Made by a program: the position numbers and the translations under genes. From Shinella kummerowiae (GTDB lineage Bacteria; Pseudomonadota; Alphaproteobacteria; Rhizobiales; Rhizobiaceae): a stretch of DNA of 64,000 nt. Positions 42,705 through 52,403 of this stretch are shown piece by piece. A model generated the notes under the pieces. The model had not been told where the DNA came from, made no database searches, and saw nothing but the letters and a program-made list of their open reading frames with translations. The stretch is from the NCBI RefSeq assembly GCF_009827055.1, contig NZ_WUMK01000009.1, forward strand, positions 186,001 through 250,000. Reading direction: 5' to 3'. How positions within the stretch are numbered: position 1 is the stretch's first letter; each line of letters starts with the position of its first letter.

Positions 42705-43190
42705 TCAGTTGAGGCGGGTCTTCACTTCGCTGATGGCGTTGTCGAACAGGGCCTTGCCGGTGGTGGCATCGGCCTTGGCGGCGATGACCTTTTCGGCGGC
42801 AGCGACGGCGAGGTCGACGGCAGCCGCACGAACGGCGTTGATCGCGTCGGCTTCCGCCTGCTTGATCTTCTGCTCGGAGAGTGCCGTGCGGCGGGTGACG
42901 TATTCCTCGGTCTTCTGCTTGGCTTCCGCCGTCAGCAGGCTTGCCTCACGCTCAGCGGCGGCGACGATGCTGGCGGCTTCCGCCTCGGCATCCTTGCGCT
43001 TACGCTGGTATTCGGCGAGCAGGTGCTGGGCTTCCTCGCGAAGACGCTTGGCTTCCGCCAGCTCGTTCTGGATTTTTTCCGCGCGGGCGTCGAGACCCTT
43101 CGCCATCATCGCCGGAACCTTGAGGTAGGCGATGAGGGCCAGGAACAGGATGAGGCCGACAAAGGCATAGAATGTTGCGTCGAATGCCAT
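42705..43190 (-). CDS. atpF: ATP synthase F0 subunit b
   Basis: 161 residues: one N-terminal membrane helix (FYAFVGLILFLALIAYL) then a long charged helix (AEAKRLREEAQHLLAEYQRK and on), the peripheral stalk that holds F1 to F0. It is the last gene of the F0 operon, 10 bases after the b' gene. Alphaproteobacteria use b and b' as a heterodimer. Confidence 0.95.
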   Translation of the reverse strand: MAFDATFYAFVGLILFLALIAYLKVPAMMAKGLDARAEKIQNELAEAKRLREEAQHLLAEYQRKRKDAEAEAASIVAAAEREASLLTAEAKQKTEEYVTRRTALSEQKIKQAEADAINAVRAAAVDLAVAAAEKVIAAKADATTGKALFDNAISEVKTRLN

Positions 43191-43200
43191 GGTGCGCTCC

Positions 43201-43854
43201 TTACTTGCCTGCGGCCGATTTGACGGCCGAAGCGACTTCGGCCTTGGTGACCTTGGCGCCGATCAGCTGTTCGACGACGGCTGCCGTGGTTTCCTCGGCA
43301 ATCGTGCCGACATCGGCAAGGGCCTTTGCCTTGATCTCGGCGATGCGGGTTTCGGCACCGGCGATCTTGTCCTGCAGCGAGGCTTCGATCTTGGCGCGTT
43401 CGGCATCGGCACGGGCCTTGGCTTCGTCGCGGGCCGTCGAGGCGATCGCGTTGCCCTTGGTGCGGGCGCTGGCAAGCTCCTGCTCGTAGGATGCGATTGC
43501 CGCATCCGCCTCAGCCTTCAGGCGCGACGCTTCGTCGAGATCCTGGGCGATGCGGTCATGACGGGTTTCGAGAATCCCGCCGATACGCGGAATGACAACC
43601 TTCGACATGAGAAGATAGAAAAGACCGAAGGTGATCGCCAGCCACAAGAGCTGCGATGCAAACGTGCTCTGGTCGAACGGCGGGAAGACACCGGAACCGG
43701 CTTCTTCGCCATGCGCCACACCCGTTTCGGTGTGCACTTCGCCTGCTGGCTGAGCCGCATGCGTATCCGCAGGGGTCTCATGCGTTGTCGCAGGAGTTTC
43801 CGCCTGGGCGATTTCGAAAGGGGTGGACTCGGCCGACGCCAAGGTCACGGACAT
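43201..43854 (-). CDS. atpF': ATP synthase F0 subunit b'
   Basis: 217 residues. The first 60 are Ala/Thr/His/Glu-rich and flexible ([20 protein letters not shown]); then comes one membrane helix ([20 protein letters not shown]) and a long charged helix with [20 protein letters not shown] and [16 protein letters not shown]. This long N-terminal extension is typical of rhizobial b' subunits. It pairs with b in the stator. The gap to atpE contains a strong hairpin. Confidence 0.95.
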   Translation of the reverse strand: MSVTLASAESTPFEIAQAETPATTHETPADTHAAQPAGEVHTETGVAHGEEAGSGVFPPFDQSTFASQLLWLAITFGLFYLLMSKVVIPRIGGILETRHDRIAQDLDEASRLKAEADAAIASYEQELASARTKGNAIASTARDEAKARADAERAKIEASLQDKIAGAETRIAEIKAKALADVGTIAEETTAAVVEQLIGAKVTKAEVASAVKSAAGK

Positions 43855-43898
43855 GCTGACCTCCAGGGGGCATTCTCAGATTGTACTGAACGTACGAT

Positions 43899-43926
43899 GG
43901 ACCACGGCCCTTGCGGGCCATGGTCC
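43899..43926 (-). other. Intercistronic hairpin between atpE and the b' gene
   Basis: GGACCACGGCCC and GGGCCATGGTCC form a 12-base stem with one mismatch and a four-base loop, 16 bases after the atpE stop. No U-run follows on the minus strand, so it is not a normal terminator and may protect the upstream atpE mRNA. Confidence 0.65.
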
Positions 43927-43941
43927 AGTCCTCAGCCGATA

Positions 43942-44169
43942 TTAGACGGCGAAGAGGAGAAGGAGAGCGATGAGCAGCGAGAAGATGCCCAGAGCTTCCG
44001 TAACGGCGAAGCCGAATACGAGACGGCCGAACTGGCTGTCAGCAGCAGACGGATTGCGCAGAGCGCCGGACAGGTAGCTGCCGAAGATGTTGCCGAGGCC
44101 GAGAGCCGTGCCGGCGAGACCGAACGTGGCAAGACCTGCGCCGATGAACTTTGCTGCTTCCGCTTCCAT
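43942..44169 (-). CDS. atpE: ATP synthase F0 subunit c
   Basis: 75 residues, two membrane helices joined by the polar loop RNPSAADSQ. The proton-binding carboxylate is E58 in [10 protein letters not shown]. The [17 protein letters not shown] segment is typical of alphaproteobacteria. It forms the rotating c ring, present in many copies per enzyme. Confidence 0.97.
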   Translation of the reverse strand: MEAEAAKFIGAGLATFGLAGTALGLGNIFGSYLSGALRNPSAADSQFGRLVFGFAVTEALGIFSLLIALLLLFAV

Positions 44170-44235
44170 GTTGAACTCCTTGAATGGGATGTTGCGGCTT
44201 ATGAGCGACGCCCGAAGGCGCCGACGACTGTTTCC

Positions 44236-44988
44236 TTAGTGACCACCCGGATGCACGGCATCGTTCAGGTACATGCATGTCAGAACTGCGAAGACATAGG
44301 CCTGCAGGAACGACACGAGGAATTCGAGACCGGTCAGGGCGACGGTCATGAAAAGGGGCAGGATCGCACCGGCGACACCGACGGCGCCAAGGGCGCTGAG
44401 CGAGGTGACGAAGCCGGCGAAGACCTTGAGCGTGATGTGACCCGCCAGCATGTTGGCGAAGAGACGGATCGAGAGGCTGATCGGACGCGAGAGGAACGAA
44501 ATGACCTCGATCGTGACAACCAACGGAAGAAGCATGCCCGGAACGCCGGACGGCACGAAGAGCTTCAGGAAGCCGAAGCCGTGCTTGTAGAAACCGTAGA
44601 CAACCACTGTGCCGATGACGAGCATGGCAAGCGCGAAGGTGACGATGATCTGGCTGGTGACGGTGAAGAAATACGGCACCATGCCGAGCATGTTGGCGGT
44701 CAGAACGAACATGAAAAGCGAGAAGACGAACGGGAAGAATTTCATCCCGTGGCTGCCCGCCCCTTCCCGGAGCATCGAAGCGATGAATTCGTAGGACATT
44801 TCCGAGACCGACTGCATGCGGCTCGGAACGAGGCCGCGCTGGCCCGTGGTGAAGTAGAGGAAGCCGATGCCGGCTGCCACGGTGGCGACCATGAACAGCG
44901 AAGCGTTGGTGAACGAGAAATCGATGCCACCGATTTCGATCGGAACAATCTTGTTGACCAGGAACTGATGGGTCGGATCGTTGGACAC
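44236..44988 (-). CDS. atpB: ATP synthase F0 subunit a
   Basis: 250 residues with five to six hydrophobic helices. The essential Arg is in [14 protein letters not shown], and the last helix has [20 protein letters not shown]. It forms the proton path with the c ring in the inner membrane. It lies between atpI and atpE; the 55-base gap to atpI is normal. Confidence 0.97.
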   Translation of the reverse strand: MSNDPTHQFLVNKIVPIEIGGIDFSFTNASLFMVATVAAGIGFLYFTTGQRGLVPSRMQSVSEMSYEFIASMLREGAGSHGMKFFPFVFSLFMFVLTANMLGMVPYFFTVTSQIIVTFALAMLVIGTVVVYGFYKHGFGFLKLFVPSGVPGMLLPLVVTIEVISFLSRPISLSIRLFANMLAGHITLKVFAGFVTSLSALGAVGVAGAILPLFMTVALTGLEFLVSFLQAYVFAVLTCMYLNDAVHPGGH

Positions 44989-45047
44989 CGCTTATCTCTC
45001 TCGCTTGCCCGCCTTGCGGCGGAAGTCACCCAATGTCGGACGCACCC

Positions 45048-45443
45048 TCAGGTGCCATCCTTCGTCTCAGTCGCATCCCGTCCGCTCGCGGCCTTGCCGG
45101 GCTCACGGCCGGCCAGCCTGTCGACCGGATGGGGCGATGCCACCATGCCAGCCGCGCGCATGACGTTCAGAACGCCGGCACAGAAGCCAAGAAGCAGAAG
45201 AATGATCATCCCCCACGGCCGTGTACCCGCAAAATGGTCCAAAAGATAGCCCAGAAGCGCCCCGACAATGACGGCCGCGACGAACTCGCTCGAGAGCTTC
45301 ATGGCAACCGCGTAGCCCTTGCGGCTTTCGGATGCCCGTGCCTCGGCGGCTTGCTCCGCCCCGTCGTCCTTGCGCCGTTCCGCGAGTTCCGCGTCCAGGC
45401 GTTTCAGCCGCTCTTCCAGACTTTCCTTTTGCTGATCGGTCAT
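45048..45443 (-). CDS. atpI: ATP synthase assembly protein I
   Basis: 131 residues: a charged N-terminal helix (ESLEERLKRLDAELAERRKD), then two membrane helices (FVAAVIVGALLGYLLDHFAG, WGMIILLLLGFCAGVLNVM) and a polar tail. This is the AtpI/AtpZ type that aids c-ring assembly and possibly Mg2+ uptake. ATG at 45443 has GAGGAG upstream. It is the first gene of the F0 operon. Confidence 0.88.
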   Translation of the reverse strand: MTDQQKESLEERLKRLDAELAERRKDDGAEQAAEARASESRKGYAVAMKLSSEFVAAVIVGALLGYLLDHFAGTRPWGMIILLLLGFCAGVLNVMRAAGMVASPHPVDRLAGREPGKAASGRDATETKDGT

Positions 45444-45606
45444 GGCACGCTCCTCGCTCGCTTCCCCGCGAAGCTTTCGCCCCATTGCGGACATATTGAA
45501 GGCTAGGATTCAAGCCATATCCGACCCCTTTCGAAGTCGGCCGCAACATAGTTTTAGGTGCCAGCATAGTCAAGGCATGGCGAAGCTTTGTGCCTCACCA
45601 AATATA

Positions 45607-45620
45607 TTGAGATAAATCAA
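45607..45620. promoter_or_regulatory. Possible FNR/FixK-type box upstream of the F0 operon
   Basis: TTGAG-ATAA-ATCAA differs by one base from TTGAT-N4-ATCAA. It is about 165 bases before the atpI start, in an AT-rich stretch. A chance match in AT-rich DNA is quite possible. Confidence 0.3.
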
Positions 45621-45724
45621 TAAATTAGCAGGATTTCCACTGCGACCGCGGCAGATCGTCCCGGGAATCGGGCATGCCACGGCACAGACTCAGCAAGCCC
45701 CCGACAAGCGTCAGGCGAAGGCCG

Positions 45725-46960
45725 TCAGCTCCAGCCGCCGCCATAGGTGCGGTAGAAGATGTGCTTGCCGATCTTGGCGACGCGCTTCATCGTGCGGCCC
45801 CACGGCGGCTTCACATAGGTCGCGTGATAGTGGGTGGAGGATCCGACTTCCTCCAACCAGATCTTGCCAGCGGTGACCGCCATGGCGATCTCCTTGGCCG
45901 TCTTCCAGTGCCAGGGCGAGAGAATGAGGTCGGGAATGCGGTCGCAGGCAAAGGAGAACTGGCAGCGGTTGCGCCAGTTTTCATTCTGGTAGACGACACC
46001 GCAGATGGTGTTCGGATAGGCGGGATTGCGCACGCGGTTCAGGATAACCTGGGCAACGGCGGCCTGGCCCTTCACTTCCTCGCCGCGCGCCTCGAAGTAG
46101 ATGCCTTCGGCGAGGCACTTCTGCTCCTTGGCGGTAAAGACCTCGGCCGGCAACGGCGTTGCGGCCCAGGCGTGGTCTTCCGCCGAAATGTCGGGAATGA
46201 AACGGCCGAGTTCCTTGTTCGGCTTGAGGATCGAGTCAAACGGTGATTCCCGGGCGTAATCCGGCTCGACCCGCGCGTAGGCGGTCGCCAATACATCGGC
46301 CTTGTCGTTGGTGACGAGGTCAGCGATCATCGGCGAGACGCCAGGGTCCTTGCGCACCGGCGTCTTCTTGTAGAACGCCGTGGCGATCTCGATTTCCTTG
46401 CCGGCGATCCGCGACTTGGCAAACGCCATGCGCTCACCGCTGTCGAAGGCCGGCGAAAGAAGCGAACTGGTGCGTTCCAGGATCGAGCCGGCCGTGAAAT
46501 CCTTCGGCGGCAGCACCGGCATGACGGCGACGATGCGGTTCTTCTTGTCGCGGCGGTTGACGCGGGCTTCGTCGGGAATGCCGCCCTTCCCCTTGTGTTC
46601 ACTGCGCAGTGCCGCGGTGACGCCGCCCGGCAGTTCGACCCCTGCCCCGCTTTCCACGCCGCCGGTGGTCATCGCATCGGCAAACTCGATCTCGACTTCG
46701 TGCACGGAGCCGGCCGGCGAGCGGGTCAGCACCATGGTCTGGTTGCCGCCCTTGCGGTTGAGCCCGGCGAGATAGGTGGCAAGGTCCGTATGGGCCGCCT
46801 GGGTGGGAAAGCTGGCGACGAGGCCAAGGCCAAGCGCGAGCGGGATTTTCCATTCCCGCGGGAATTTCCCGCGCAAGTCCGCTGCACATTTCTGCTGGAC
46901 CTGCTTCAAGAACTCGAGGAAGCGGCCTGCCCCTGCATGACGAATGCTACGCTTACGCAA
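45725..46960 (-). CDS. SleB-type cell wall hydrolase
   Basis: About 411 residues: a basic N terminus, a hydrophobic helix (IPLALGLGLVASFPT), an unrecognised middle, and a C-terminal Hydrolase_2/SleB domain with CLAEGIYFEARGEEVKGQAA (the catalytic Glu of EARGE), AVAQVILNRV and GSSTHYHATYVKPPW. It cuts peptidoglycan, probably as a lytic transglycosylase, in the periplasm. The TTG at 46960 has GGAG seven bases upstream and begins RKRSIRHAGAG; an open frame runs to 47101 but has no good site. It faces the same way as kup, after a possible inverted-repeat operator. Confidence 0.88.
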   Translation of the reverse strand: MRKRSIRHAGAGRFLEFLKQVQQKCAADLRGKFPREWKIPLALGLGLVASFPTQAAHTDLATYLAGLNRKGGNQTMVLTRSPAGSVHEVEIEFADAMTTGGVESGAGVELPGGVTAALRSEHKGKGGIPDEARVNRRDKKNRIVAVMPVLPPKDFTAGSILERTSSLLSPAFDSGERMAFAKSRIAGKEIEIATAFYKKTPVRKDPGVSPMIADLVTNDKADVLATAYARVEPDYARESPFDSILKPNKELGRFIPDISAEDHAWAATPLPAEVFTAKEQKCLAEGIYFEARGEEVKGQAAVAQVILNRVRNPAYPNTICGVVYQNENWRNRCQFSFACDRIPDLILSPWHWKTAKEIAMAVTAGKIWLEEVGSSTHYHATYVKPPWGRTMKRVAKIGKHIFYRTYGGGWS

Positions 46961-47097
46961 CTGTCTACTCCGCACGCATGCGCAGGCCACGCCGCCGATG
47001 GACGATCGGCGTGTTTTCCTGCCCGGAAATGGTCGTATGGGAGCCCCGCCGCGCCGAAGCACGGGCCCGAAGCGGCTCGTTGTCAGGGTAAAATGAA

Positions 47098-47124
47098 GCA
47101 TTAACCTTGATGCTTGGTTAATGC
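47098..47124. promoter_or_regulatory. Nine-base inverted repeat upstream of the SleB-type gene
   Basis: GCATTAACC, nine bases, GGTTAATGC: perfect arms, about 140 bases before the TTG at 46960 and downstream of kup. It does not fit CtrA spacing. It may be an operator for an unknown regulator or a small hairpin in the kup 3' region. Confidence 0.35.
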
Positions 47125-47185
47125 TGATAAACGGCTTTGGGGGAGATCATCACCTCCCCTTCACGTTTTTGTCAGGTGCCGGCCA

Positions 47186-49087
47186 CTAGATCACGACATG
47201 CGAGCCGAGTTCGACCACGCGGTTGGTGGGTAGGCGGAAATAGTCGGAGGGGTCGGTCGCGAGGTTGGCAAGGCCGATGAACAGCCGGTCCTGCCACATC
47301 GGCATGCCGGATTGCGCATCCGGCACCAGCTTGCGCCGACCGAGATAGAACGAGGTCGACATGATGTCGAACTTGTGCCCCGCCTTGCGCATCTGGCCGA
47401 GCACCTGGGAGACGTTCTGCGTCTCCATGAAGCCGAAATGCATTTCGATGCGCGAGAAGCGCTCGGAAATCTTCTCGACCTTGAAGCGCTCGGCGCGCGC
47501 CACACGCGGCGTGTTGTTCGTCTTGACCGTCAGGATGAAATTCTTCTCGTGCAGCACATGATTGTGCTTGAGATTGTGCAGCAGGGCGGCGGGCGCGAAA
47601 TCCGGATCGCTGGTCAGGAAGATCGCCGTGCCGGGAACCTGCACCGGCGCGTGGGCGCTCTGTCTCTCCACCGATTTCACGAAGGCCGGCAGCGGCACCT
47701 CGATGCGGCGCGTCTTGTCGCGCAGGATGCGCGTGCCGCGCGTCCAGGTCCACATCACGATGACGACGCCGGCGGCGATCATCACCGGCACATAGCCGCC
47801 GTCATGCACCTTGAGCAGGTTCGCGCCGAGGAAGGTGAGTTCCAGCAGGAAGAGCGGCAGCAGCACGGCGGTGGCGGCAAGTTTCGTCCAGCGCCAGCGC
47901 TTGCGCAGGAATTCGAAGGCGAGCACGGTCGTCACGACCATCGCGCCGGTGACCGAGATGCCGTAGGCGGTCGCGAGCGCCTCGGACGACCCGAAGATGA
48001 AGACGAGCGCCATCACCCCAAAGAGCAGGACGGAATTGACGCCCGGCAAGTAGATCTGCCCGGTCTGGGTTTCCGACGTGTGGTAGATTTCCATGCGCGG
48101 CAGGAAGCCGAGATGGATGGCCTGGCGCGTCAGCGAGAAGGCGCCGGTGATGACGGCCTGGCTGGCGATGATGGTGGCGGCGGTCGCGAGGATGACGACG
48201 GGCAGCAGCGCCCATTTCGGGAACATCAGGAAGAACGGATTTTCGATCGTCTCGGGATGCGCCAGCACCAGCGCGCCCTGCCCCAGATAGTTCAGCGTCA
48301 GCGCCGGGAAGACCAGACAGAACCAGGCCCACTGAATGGGCCGGCGGCCGAAATGGCCGAGATCGGCATAGAGCGCTTCCGCGCCGGTGACCGTGAGGAA
48401 CACCGCGCCGAGCACGACAAGGCCGACATAACCTTCGGTGATCATGAAAAGCACGGCGTAATAGGGATTGAAGGCGGCGAGGATGCCGAGATCGTCGCTG
48501 ATATGGTTGAGGCCGGCAACACCCATGACGATGAACCAGACCGCCGTGATCGGGCCAAAAAACTTCGACACGGCGGCGGTGCCCCAGGATTGCACGGCAA
48601 ACAGCATGACGAGAATGACCACCGAAATCGGCACGACATAGTCGGCGAGCGTCGGTGTCACCAACTTGAGGCCTTCGACGGCGGACAGAACGGAGAGTGC
48701 CGGCGTGATCATCGCATCGCCGATGAAGAGCGCGGCCCCGACCGCTCCCATGAAGAACAGCACGGTGGCGCGGCGCCCCGCCGTCTTCGCCAGCAGGGCC
48801 AGCAGCGAGAGCGTGCCGCCCTCGCCGTGGTTGTCGGCGCGCAGCAGGAAGAGCACATATTTGAGCGTGACGATGATCGTCAGCGTCCAGATCATCAGCG
48901 AGATCAGGCCGACGACCTCCATGCGCGAAACGCCGTCAGCCGCAACAGGGCGCAAGGCCTCGCGGAAAGCATAGAGCGGGCTGGTGCCGATATCGCCATA
49001 GACGACGCCGACGGAGCCGAGGGCAAGAACAAACAGCGTGCGCGCCCTGCTGCGGGAATGCGGCGCGTGACCGGCGTGTGACTGCAT
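47186..49087 (-). CDS. kup: Potassium transport protein Kup
   Basis: 633 residues, the usual length, with about 12 membrane helices in the first 450 and a C-terminal cytoplasmic domain. [20 protein letters not shown] near the start is the Kup/HAK/KT signature, with [14 protein letters not shown] and [17 protein letters not shown] following. It takes up K+ with H+ in the inner membrane. Rhizobia often have more than one kup gene. It precedes the SleB-type gene, which lies about 225 bases downstream. Confidence 0.97.
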   Translation of the reverse strand: MQSHAGHAPHSRSRARTLFVLALGSVGVVYGDIGTSPLYAFREALRPVAADGVSRMEVVGLISLMIWTLTIIVTLKYVLFLLRADNHGEGGTLSLLALLAKTAGRRATVLFFMGAVGAALFIGDAMITPALSVLSAVEGLKLVTPTLADYVVPISVVILVMLFAVQSWGTAAVSKFFGPITAVWFIVMGVAGLNHISDDLGILAAFNPYYAVLFMITEGYVGLVVLGAVFLTVTGAEALYADLGHFGRRPIQWAWFCLVFPALTLNYLGQGALVLAHPETIENPFFLMFPKWALLPVVILATAATIIASQAVITGAFSLTRQAIHLGFLPRMEIYHTSETQTGQIYLPGVNSVLLFGVMALVFIFGSSEALATAYGISVTGAMVVTTVLAFEFLRKRWRWTKLAATAVLLPLFLLELTFLGANLLKVHDGGYVPVMIAAGVVIVMWTWTRGTRILRDKTRRIEVPLPAFVKSVERQSAHAPVQVPGTAIFLTSDPDFAPAALLHNLKHNHVLHEKNFILTVKTNNTPRVARAERFKVEKISERFSRIEMHFGFMETQNVSQVLGQMRKAGHKFDIMSTSFYLGRRKLVPDAQSGMPMWQDRLFIGLANLATDPSDYFRLPTNRVVELGSHVVI

Positions 49088-49103
49088 GGGGCGCGATCAG
49101 GCT

Positions 49104-50120
49104 CTAGAGCCAGCCTTTCCAGCGGAAGAAGAAGAACGGGAGAATTGCCGACAGGACCATCGCGACCAGCGTCAGCGGGTAGGCGGCGGCCACGCGCAGT
49201 TCCGGCATGAACTCGAAATTCATGCCGTAGGTCGAGGCGATCAGCGTCGGCGGAAGCAGCACGACGGAAGCGATCGAAAAGATCTTGATGATGGCGTTCT
49301 GCTCAAGATTGATCAGGCCCAGCGAGGCATCGAGCAGGAAGGTGATGTTGCCGGCGACGAAATTGGCGTGTTCGGAGAGCGACTGCACGTCGCGCGTCAC
49401 CGAGCGGCAGCGTTCCAGGCTCTCGCGGTCGGATTGCAGGGCGGGAAGCCCGTGCAGGAAGGTCAGCACGCGCGAGAGCGACATCAGGCTGTCGCGCGTC
49501 TTGGCAAGCAGGCGGTGCAGTGCCGAGACCTGGATGATCCGGTCTTCGAGGTAGCGCGGCGGACGGCGGGAAAGGTGACGTTTGTCGCCGAACACCTCCA
49601 GAGACAGCGTGTCGGCCCGCGACACCGCGGTTTCGAGGATTTCCGCCGTGCGGTCCGCGATGGTTTCCATCAGTCGCGTGATCATCACAGTCGGCGAGGA
49701 ACAGCCGCCCGGAATACGGTGCATGGCGCTTTTGAAGAGCGAGAACGAACGTGGCTCGGCATAGCGCACCGTCAGAAGCTTGCTCGACGTCAGAATGAAG
49801 GCGACGTCTGTCAGGTGGGGCAGATCGCTTTCCGCCTTTACCATCAGCGAAGCGGTCATATAGGCCGCATTGCCCTCCGTATAGAGACGGCTGGAGGGCT
49901 CGATGTCCTTCAATTCGTCGCGCGTCGGCACTTCGATCGACAGGATACGCTCGATGAGCGCTTCCTCGTCCCGCGTGGGCTCGAGCATATCGACCCAGAC
50001 CGCGCCGGAGAGTGCGTCGGCGGCAGCGGAATCGCTGTCTGTGGGCAGGGCGCAGGCCTCGCCATTGGGACGGAAAACGGTGATCACCGGCGAATGGCTC
50101 CGGAACGGACCATCGCTCAC
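49104..50120 (-). CDS. corA: CorA family magnesium/divalent metal transporter
   Basis: 338 residues: a large N-terminal cytoplasmic domain and two C-terminal membrane helices. The selectivity motif GMN is present in STYGMNFEFMPEL, followed by the last helix and the ending FFFFRWKGWL. It moves Mg2+ (or Co2+/Ni2+) through a homopentamer. The start is GTG at 50120 after AGGAGT. It lies 16 bases upstream of kup, so the two are probably co-transcribed. Confidence 0.92.
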   Translation of the reverse strand: MSDGPFRSHSPVITVFRPNGEACALPTDSDSAAADALSGAVWVDMLEPTRDEEALIERILSIEVPTRDELKDIEPSSRLYTEGNAAYMTASLMVKAESDLPHLTDVAFILTSSKLLTVRYAEPRSFSLFKSAMHRIPGGCSSPTVMITRLMETIADRTAEILETAVSRADTLSLEVFGDKRHLSRRPPRYLEDRIIQVSALHRLLAKTRDSLMSLSRVLTFLHGLPALQSDRESLERCRSVTRDVQSLSEHANFVAGNITFLLDASLGLINLEQNAIIKIFSIASVVLLPPTLIASTYGMNFEFMPELRVAAAYPLTLVAMVLSAILPFFFFRWKGWL

Positions 50121-50224
50121 ACTCCTGGTTAAACGCCATCCCTCTGCGGATGGCCGCGCATATTGCGCGGCGCAACATAAAAATCAAGCGCAGGCCTCGA
50201 ACGCCCCGCGGAGCGCAGGAGCGT

Positions 50225-51424
50225 CTATTCGAAGACGATGGCCGGCGCCTCCCGCGTGCCCTTGCCCCGCACGACTTCCAGTTCCTGCCAGACCCGCGTG
50301 GCGATCGCACGATAGGTTTTGGCCGCCGCACCCTCCGGGTTCGAAACGACGACGGGCGTGCCGGCATCCGAGGTCTCGCGGATATCCATGGTCAGCGGCA
50401 CCTCGCCAAGGAACGGCACGCCGATGCGCTCGGCTTCCTTGCGCGCACCGCCATGGCCGAAAATATCGTAGCGGTTGCCGGTGTCGGGCGCGATGAAATA
50501 GCTCATGTTCTCGACGATGCCGAGCACCGGCACTTCGACCTTGCTGAACATGTTGAGGCCCTTGCGCGCGTCGATCAGCGCCAGGTCCTGCGGGGTCGAG
50601 ACGATGACGGCGCCGGCGAGCGGCACCTGCTGGGCCATGGTGAGCTGGGCGTCGCCCGTGCCCGGCGGCATGTCGACGACGAGCACGTCGAGATCACCCC
50701 AGGCGACCTCGCGCAGCATCTGCATCAGCGCCGACTGGATCATCGGGCCGCGCCAGATCATCGCCACTTCCTCATCGACGAGGAAGCCCATCGACATGAC
50801 CTTGATGCCGTAATTCTCCATCGGCTTGATCATGCGACCTTCGAGCTGCTGCGGCCGGCCGGTGATTTTCAGGAGCCGCGGCATGGAGGGGCCGTAGATA
50901 TCGGCGTCGAGGATGCCGACGCGCAGACCGTTCGCCTTCAGCGCCAGCGCCAGGTTGACGGATGTCGTCGACTTGCCGACGCCGCCCTTGCCGGAGGCGA
51001 CCGCGATGATGGCACCGACGCCCGGAATGCCGGATTTCGTGCGCTGCTGCGGCTGCGCGGGGGCGGCGTGGGCGTGGCCCGCGTGCGAATGCCCCGCATG
51101 GGAATGCGCAGCCTCGCCGCGACCGGGCGGCGGCGGTGCGGGCGAGCGGGCGGCCGCGGGACCGGTGGCGGCGCGCTTGTCAGCCGTCAGCGCCACCATG
51201 GCGGCCTTGATGCCGGGAATGTCCTTGACGACACGCTCGGCGGCCGCCCGCAACGGATCCAGCTCACGGGCGCGTTCGGCCGGCACGGTGATCGAGAAGT
51301 AAGCCTTGCCGTCGGAAATAAAGACGTCGGAGACGAGACCGAGATCGACGATGTTGCCGTCCATGTCCGGGCCGCGCACCGTGCGCAGCCGTTCCAGCAC
51401 CTGTTCCTTGCTTACATCCGTCAT
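50225..51424 (-). CDS. Mrp/ApbC-type Fe-S cluster carrier P-loop ATPase
   Basis: 399 residues: an N-terminal DUF59 (MIP18-like) domain (about 1-95: VLERLRTVRGPDMDGNIVDL), a linker that is rich in Ala and His (AHSHAGHSHAGHAHAAP), and an ATPase domain with GKGGVGKSTTSVNLALAL and VDMPPGTGD. The family carries Fe-S clusters to target enzymes. The usual C-x2-C near ENMSYF is missing here: the sequence is ENMSYFIAPDTGNRYD. The His-rich linker could bind metal. It is set between corA and the LuxR-type genes, all on the minus strand. Confidence 0.9.
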   Translation of the reverse strand: MTDVSKEQVLERLRTVRGPDMDGNIVDLGLVSDVFISDGKAYFSITVPAERARELDPLRAAAERVVKDIPGIKAAMVALTADKRAATGPAAARSPAPPPPGRGEAAHSHAGHSHAGHAHAAPAQPQQRTKSGIPGVGAIIAVASGKGGVGKSTTSVNLALALKANGLRVGILDADIYGPSMPRLLKITGRPQQLEGRMIKPMENYGIKVMSMGFLVDEEVAMIWRGPMIQSALMQMLREVAWGDLDVLVVDMPPGTGDAQLTMAQQVPLAGAVIVSTPQDLALIDARKGLNMFSKVEVPVLGIVENMSYFIAPDTGNRYDIFGHGGARKEAERIGVPFLGEVPLTMDIRETSDAGTPVVVSNPEGAAAKTYRAIATRVWQELEVVRGKGTREAPAIVFE

Positions 51425-51575
51425 GAAACCCTCGATAGCCGTTCGCGGCGTCTGGTCGCCGCCGTCTCCCGTAGATAGTGCACGGAAAGGCCGTCGCCAA
51501 ACGAATTTACCGGCGACGGAAGACCTCGGCTTTGCGGCAGGTTGCCTCAGTCCATGACGGCGGACGCAAAGCGCT

Positions 51576-52319
51576 TCAGGCGATCAGCCCGCGGCGGATC
51601 GCCTTGACCACGGCCTGGGTGCGGTTGACCGCCTCCAGCTTGCGGGTGACCTGGTTCAGGTAGTGGTTCACCGTATGCTCGGAAAGACCGAGGATTTCGG
51701 CAATCTCCAGGCTGGTCTTGCCCGCAGCCGTCCAGCTCAGGCACTGGATCTCGCGCTCCGTGAGCACCACCTGGCCCGACTTCCACGCGGCACCGATTTC
51801 GGCGAGCCGGTTGAAAAGGTGCACGGAGATCATCTGCAGCATCAGCCGGTCGTCACGCGCCAGCGACGGGCTTTCGCCACCCCAGACGATGGCGCCGCGA
51901 TTGCCGAGCGCATCGTGCACCGGAAAGAAGTGGCCGACGAGCATGCCATGGGTGTTCATCAGGTCGAGCAATTCGGTGAAATCCGACTGTTCGGACGAAT
52001 CGCCGATCCACTCGCGCATGTCGTAGGAGAACGGCACCGTTGTCAGCCGCAGTTTGCGGATCCCGGCGCTCTGGCGCACCATGCGCAACGCATCGTATTT
52101 GGCGAGAACTTCCTGCGGCCAGTTGCTGACGATGGAATAGGCCGACAGTTTTTCGGCCTCGAAACCCGGCAGGTTGAAAACAATGAAGTATTTAAGCCCG
52201 TATTCCTCGCACTTGCGCCGCATATAGCGCACGATGTCGAACTGCGTTTCGAGCGCGGCGATCTCGACGCCCTCGTCCTGCAGCTGATGTTCTGTGCTGC
52301 TTGTTTCGTCAGCCGTCAT
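51576..52319 (-). CDS. LuxR-type regulator with autoinducer-binding-like domain (first of a tandem pair)
   Basis: 247 residues: an N-terminal autoinducer-binding-like domain (about 15-165: KYFIVFNLPGF, SNWPQEVLAKYD) and a C-terminal LuxR helix-turn-helix (about 180-245: LTEREIQCLSWTAAGKTSLE then IAEILGLSEHTVNHYL). In LuxR/TraR the W and Y of the pocket are followed by a conserved Asp in a DPVV-like segment; here the region reads YDALRMVRQS, so this Asp is missing. It may not bind acyl-homoserine lactone. No luxI gene is nearby. The HTH is nearly identical to that of the next gene. GGGGAA precedes the ATG at 52319. Confidence 0.85.
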   Translation of the reverse strand: MTADETSSTEHQLQDEGVEIAALETQFDIVRYMRRKCEEYGLKYFIVFNLPGFEAEKLSAYSIVSNWPQEVLAKYDALRMVRQSAGIRKLRLTTVPFSYDMREWIGDSSEQSDFTELLDLMNTHGMLVGHFFPVHDALGNRGAIVWGGESPSLARDDRLMLQMISVHLFNRLAEIGAAWKSGQVVLTEREIQCLSWTAAGKTSLEIAEILGLSEHTVNHYLNQVTRKLEAVNRTQAVVKAIRRGLIA

Positions 52320-52403
52320 GATTCCCCGCAATTTTGTTTTTCGCCTTGGGCAATTGGAGCGGTACTGAACGCATTCCAGAAGGTCGCAAGGTTTTTTTAT
52401 GCA

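Noticed and set aside
47312-49081. A 589-codon open frame opposite kup
   Set aside because: Same reason: shadow of a recognised transporter gene with a non-protein-like composition.
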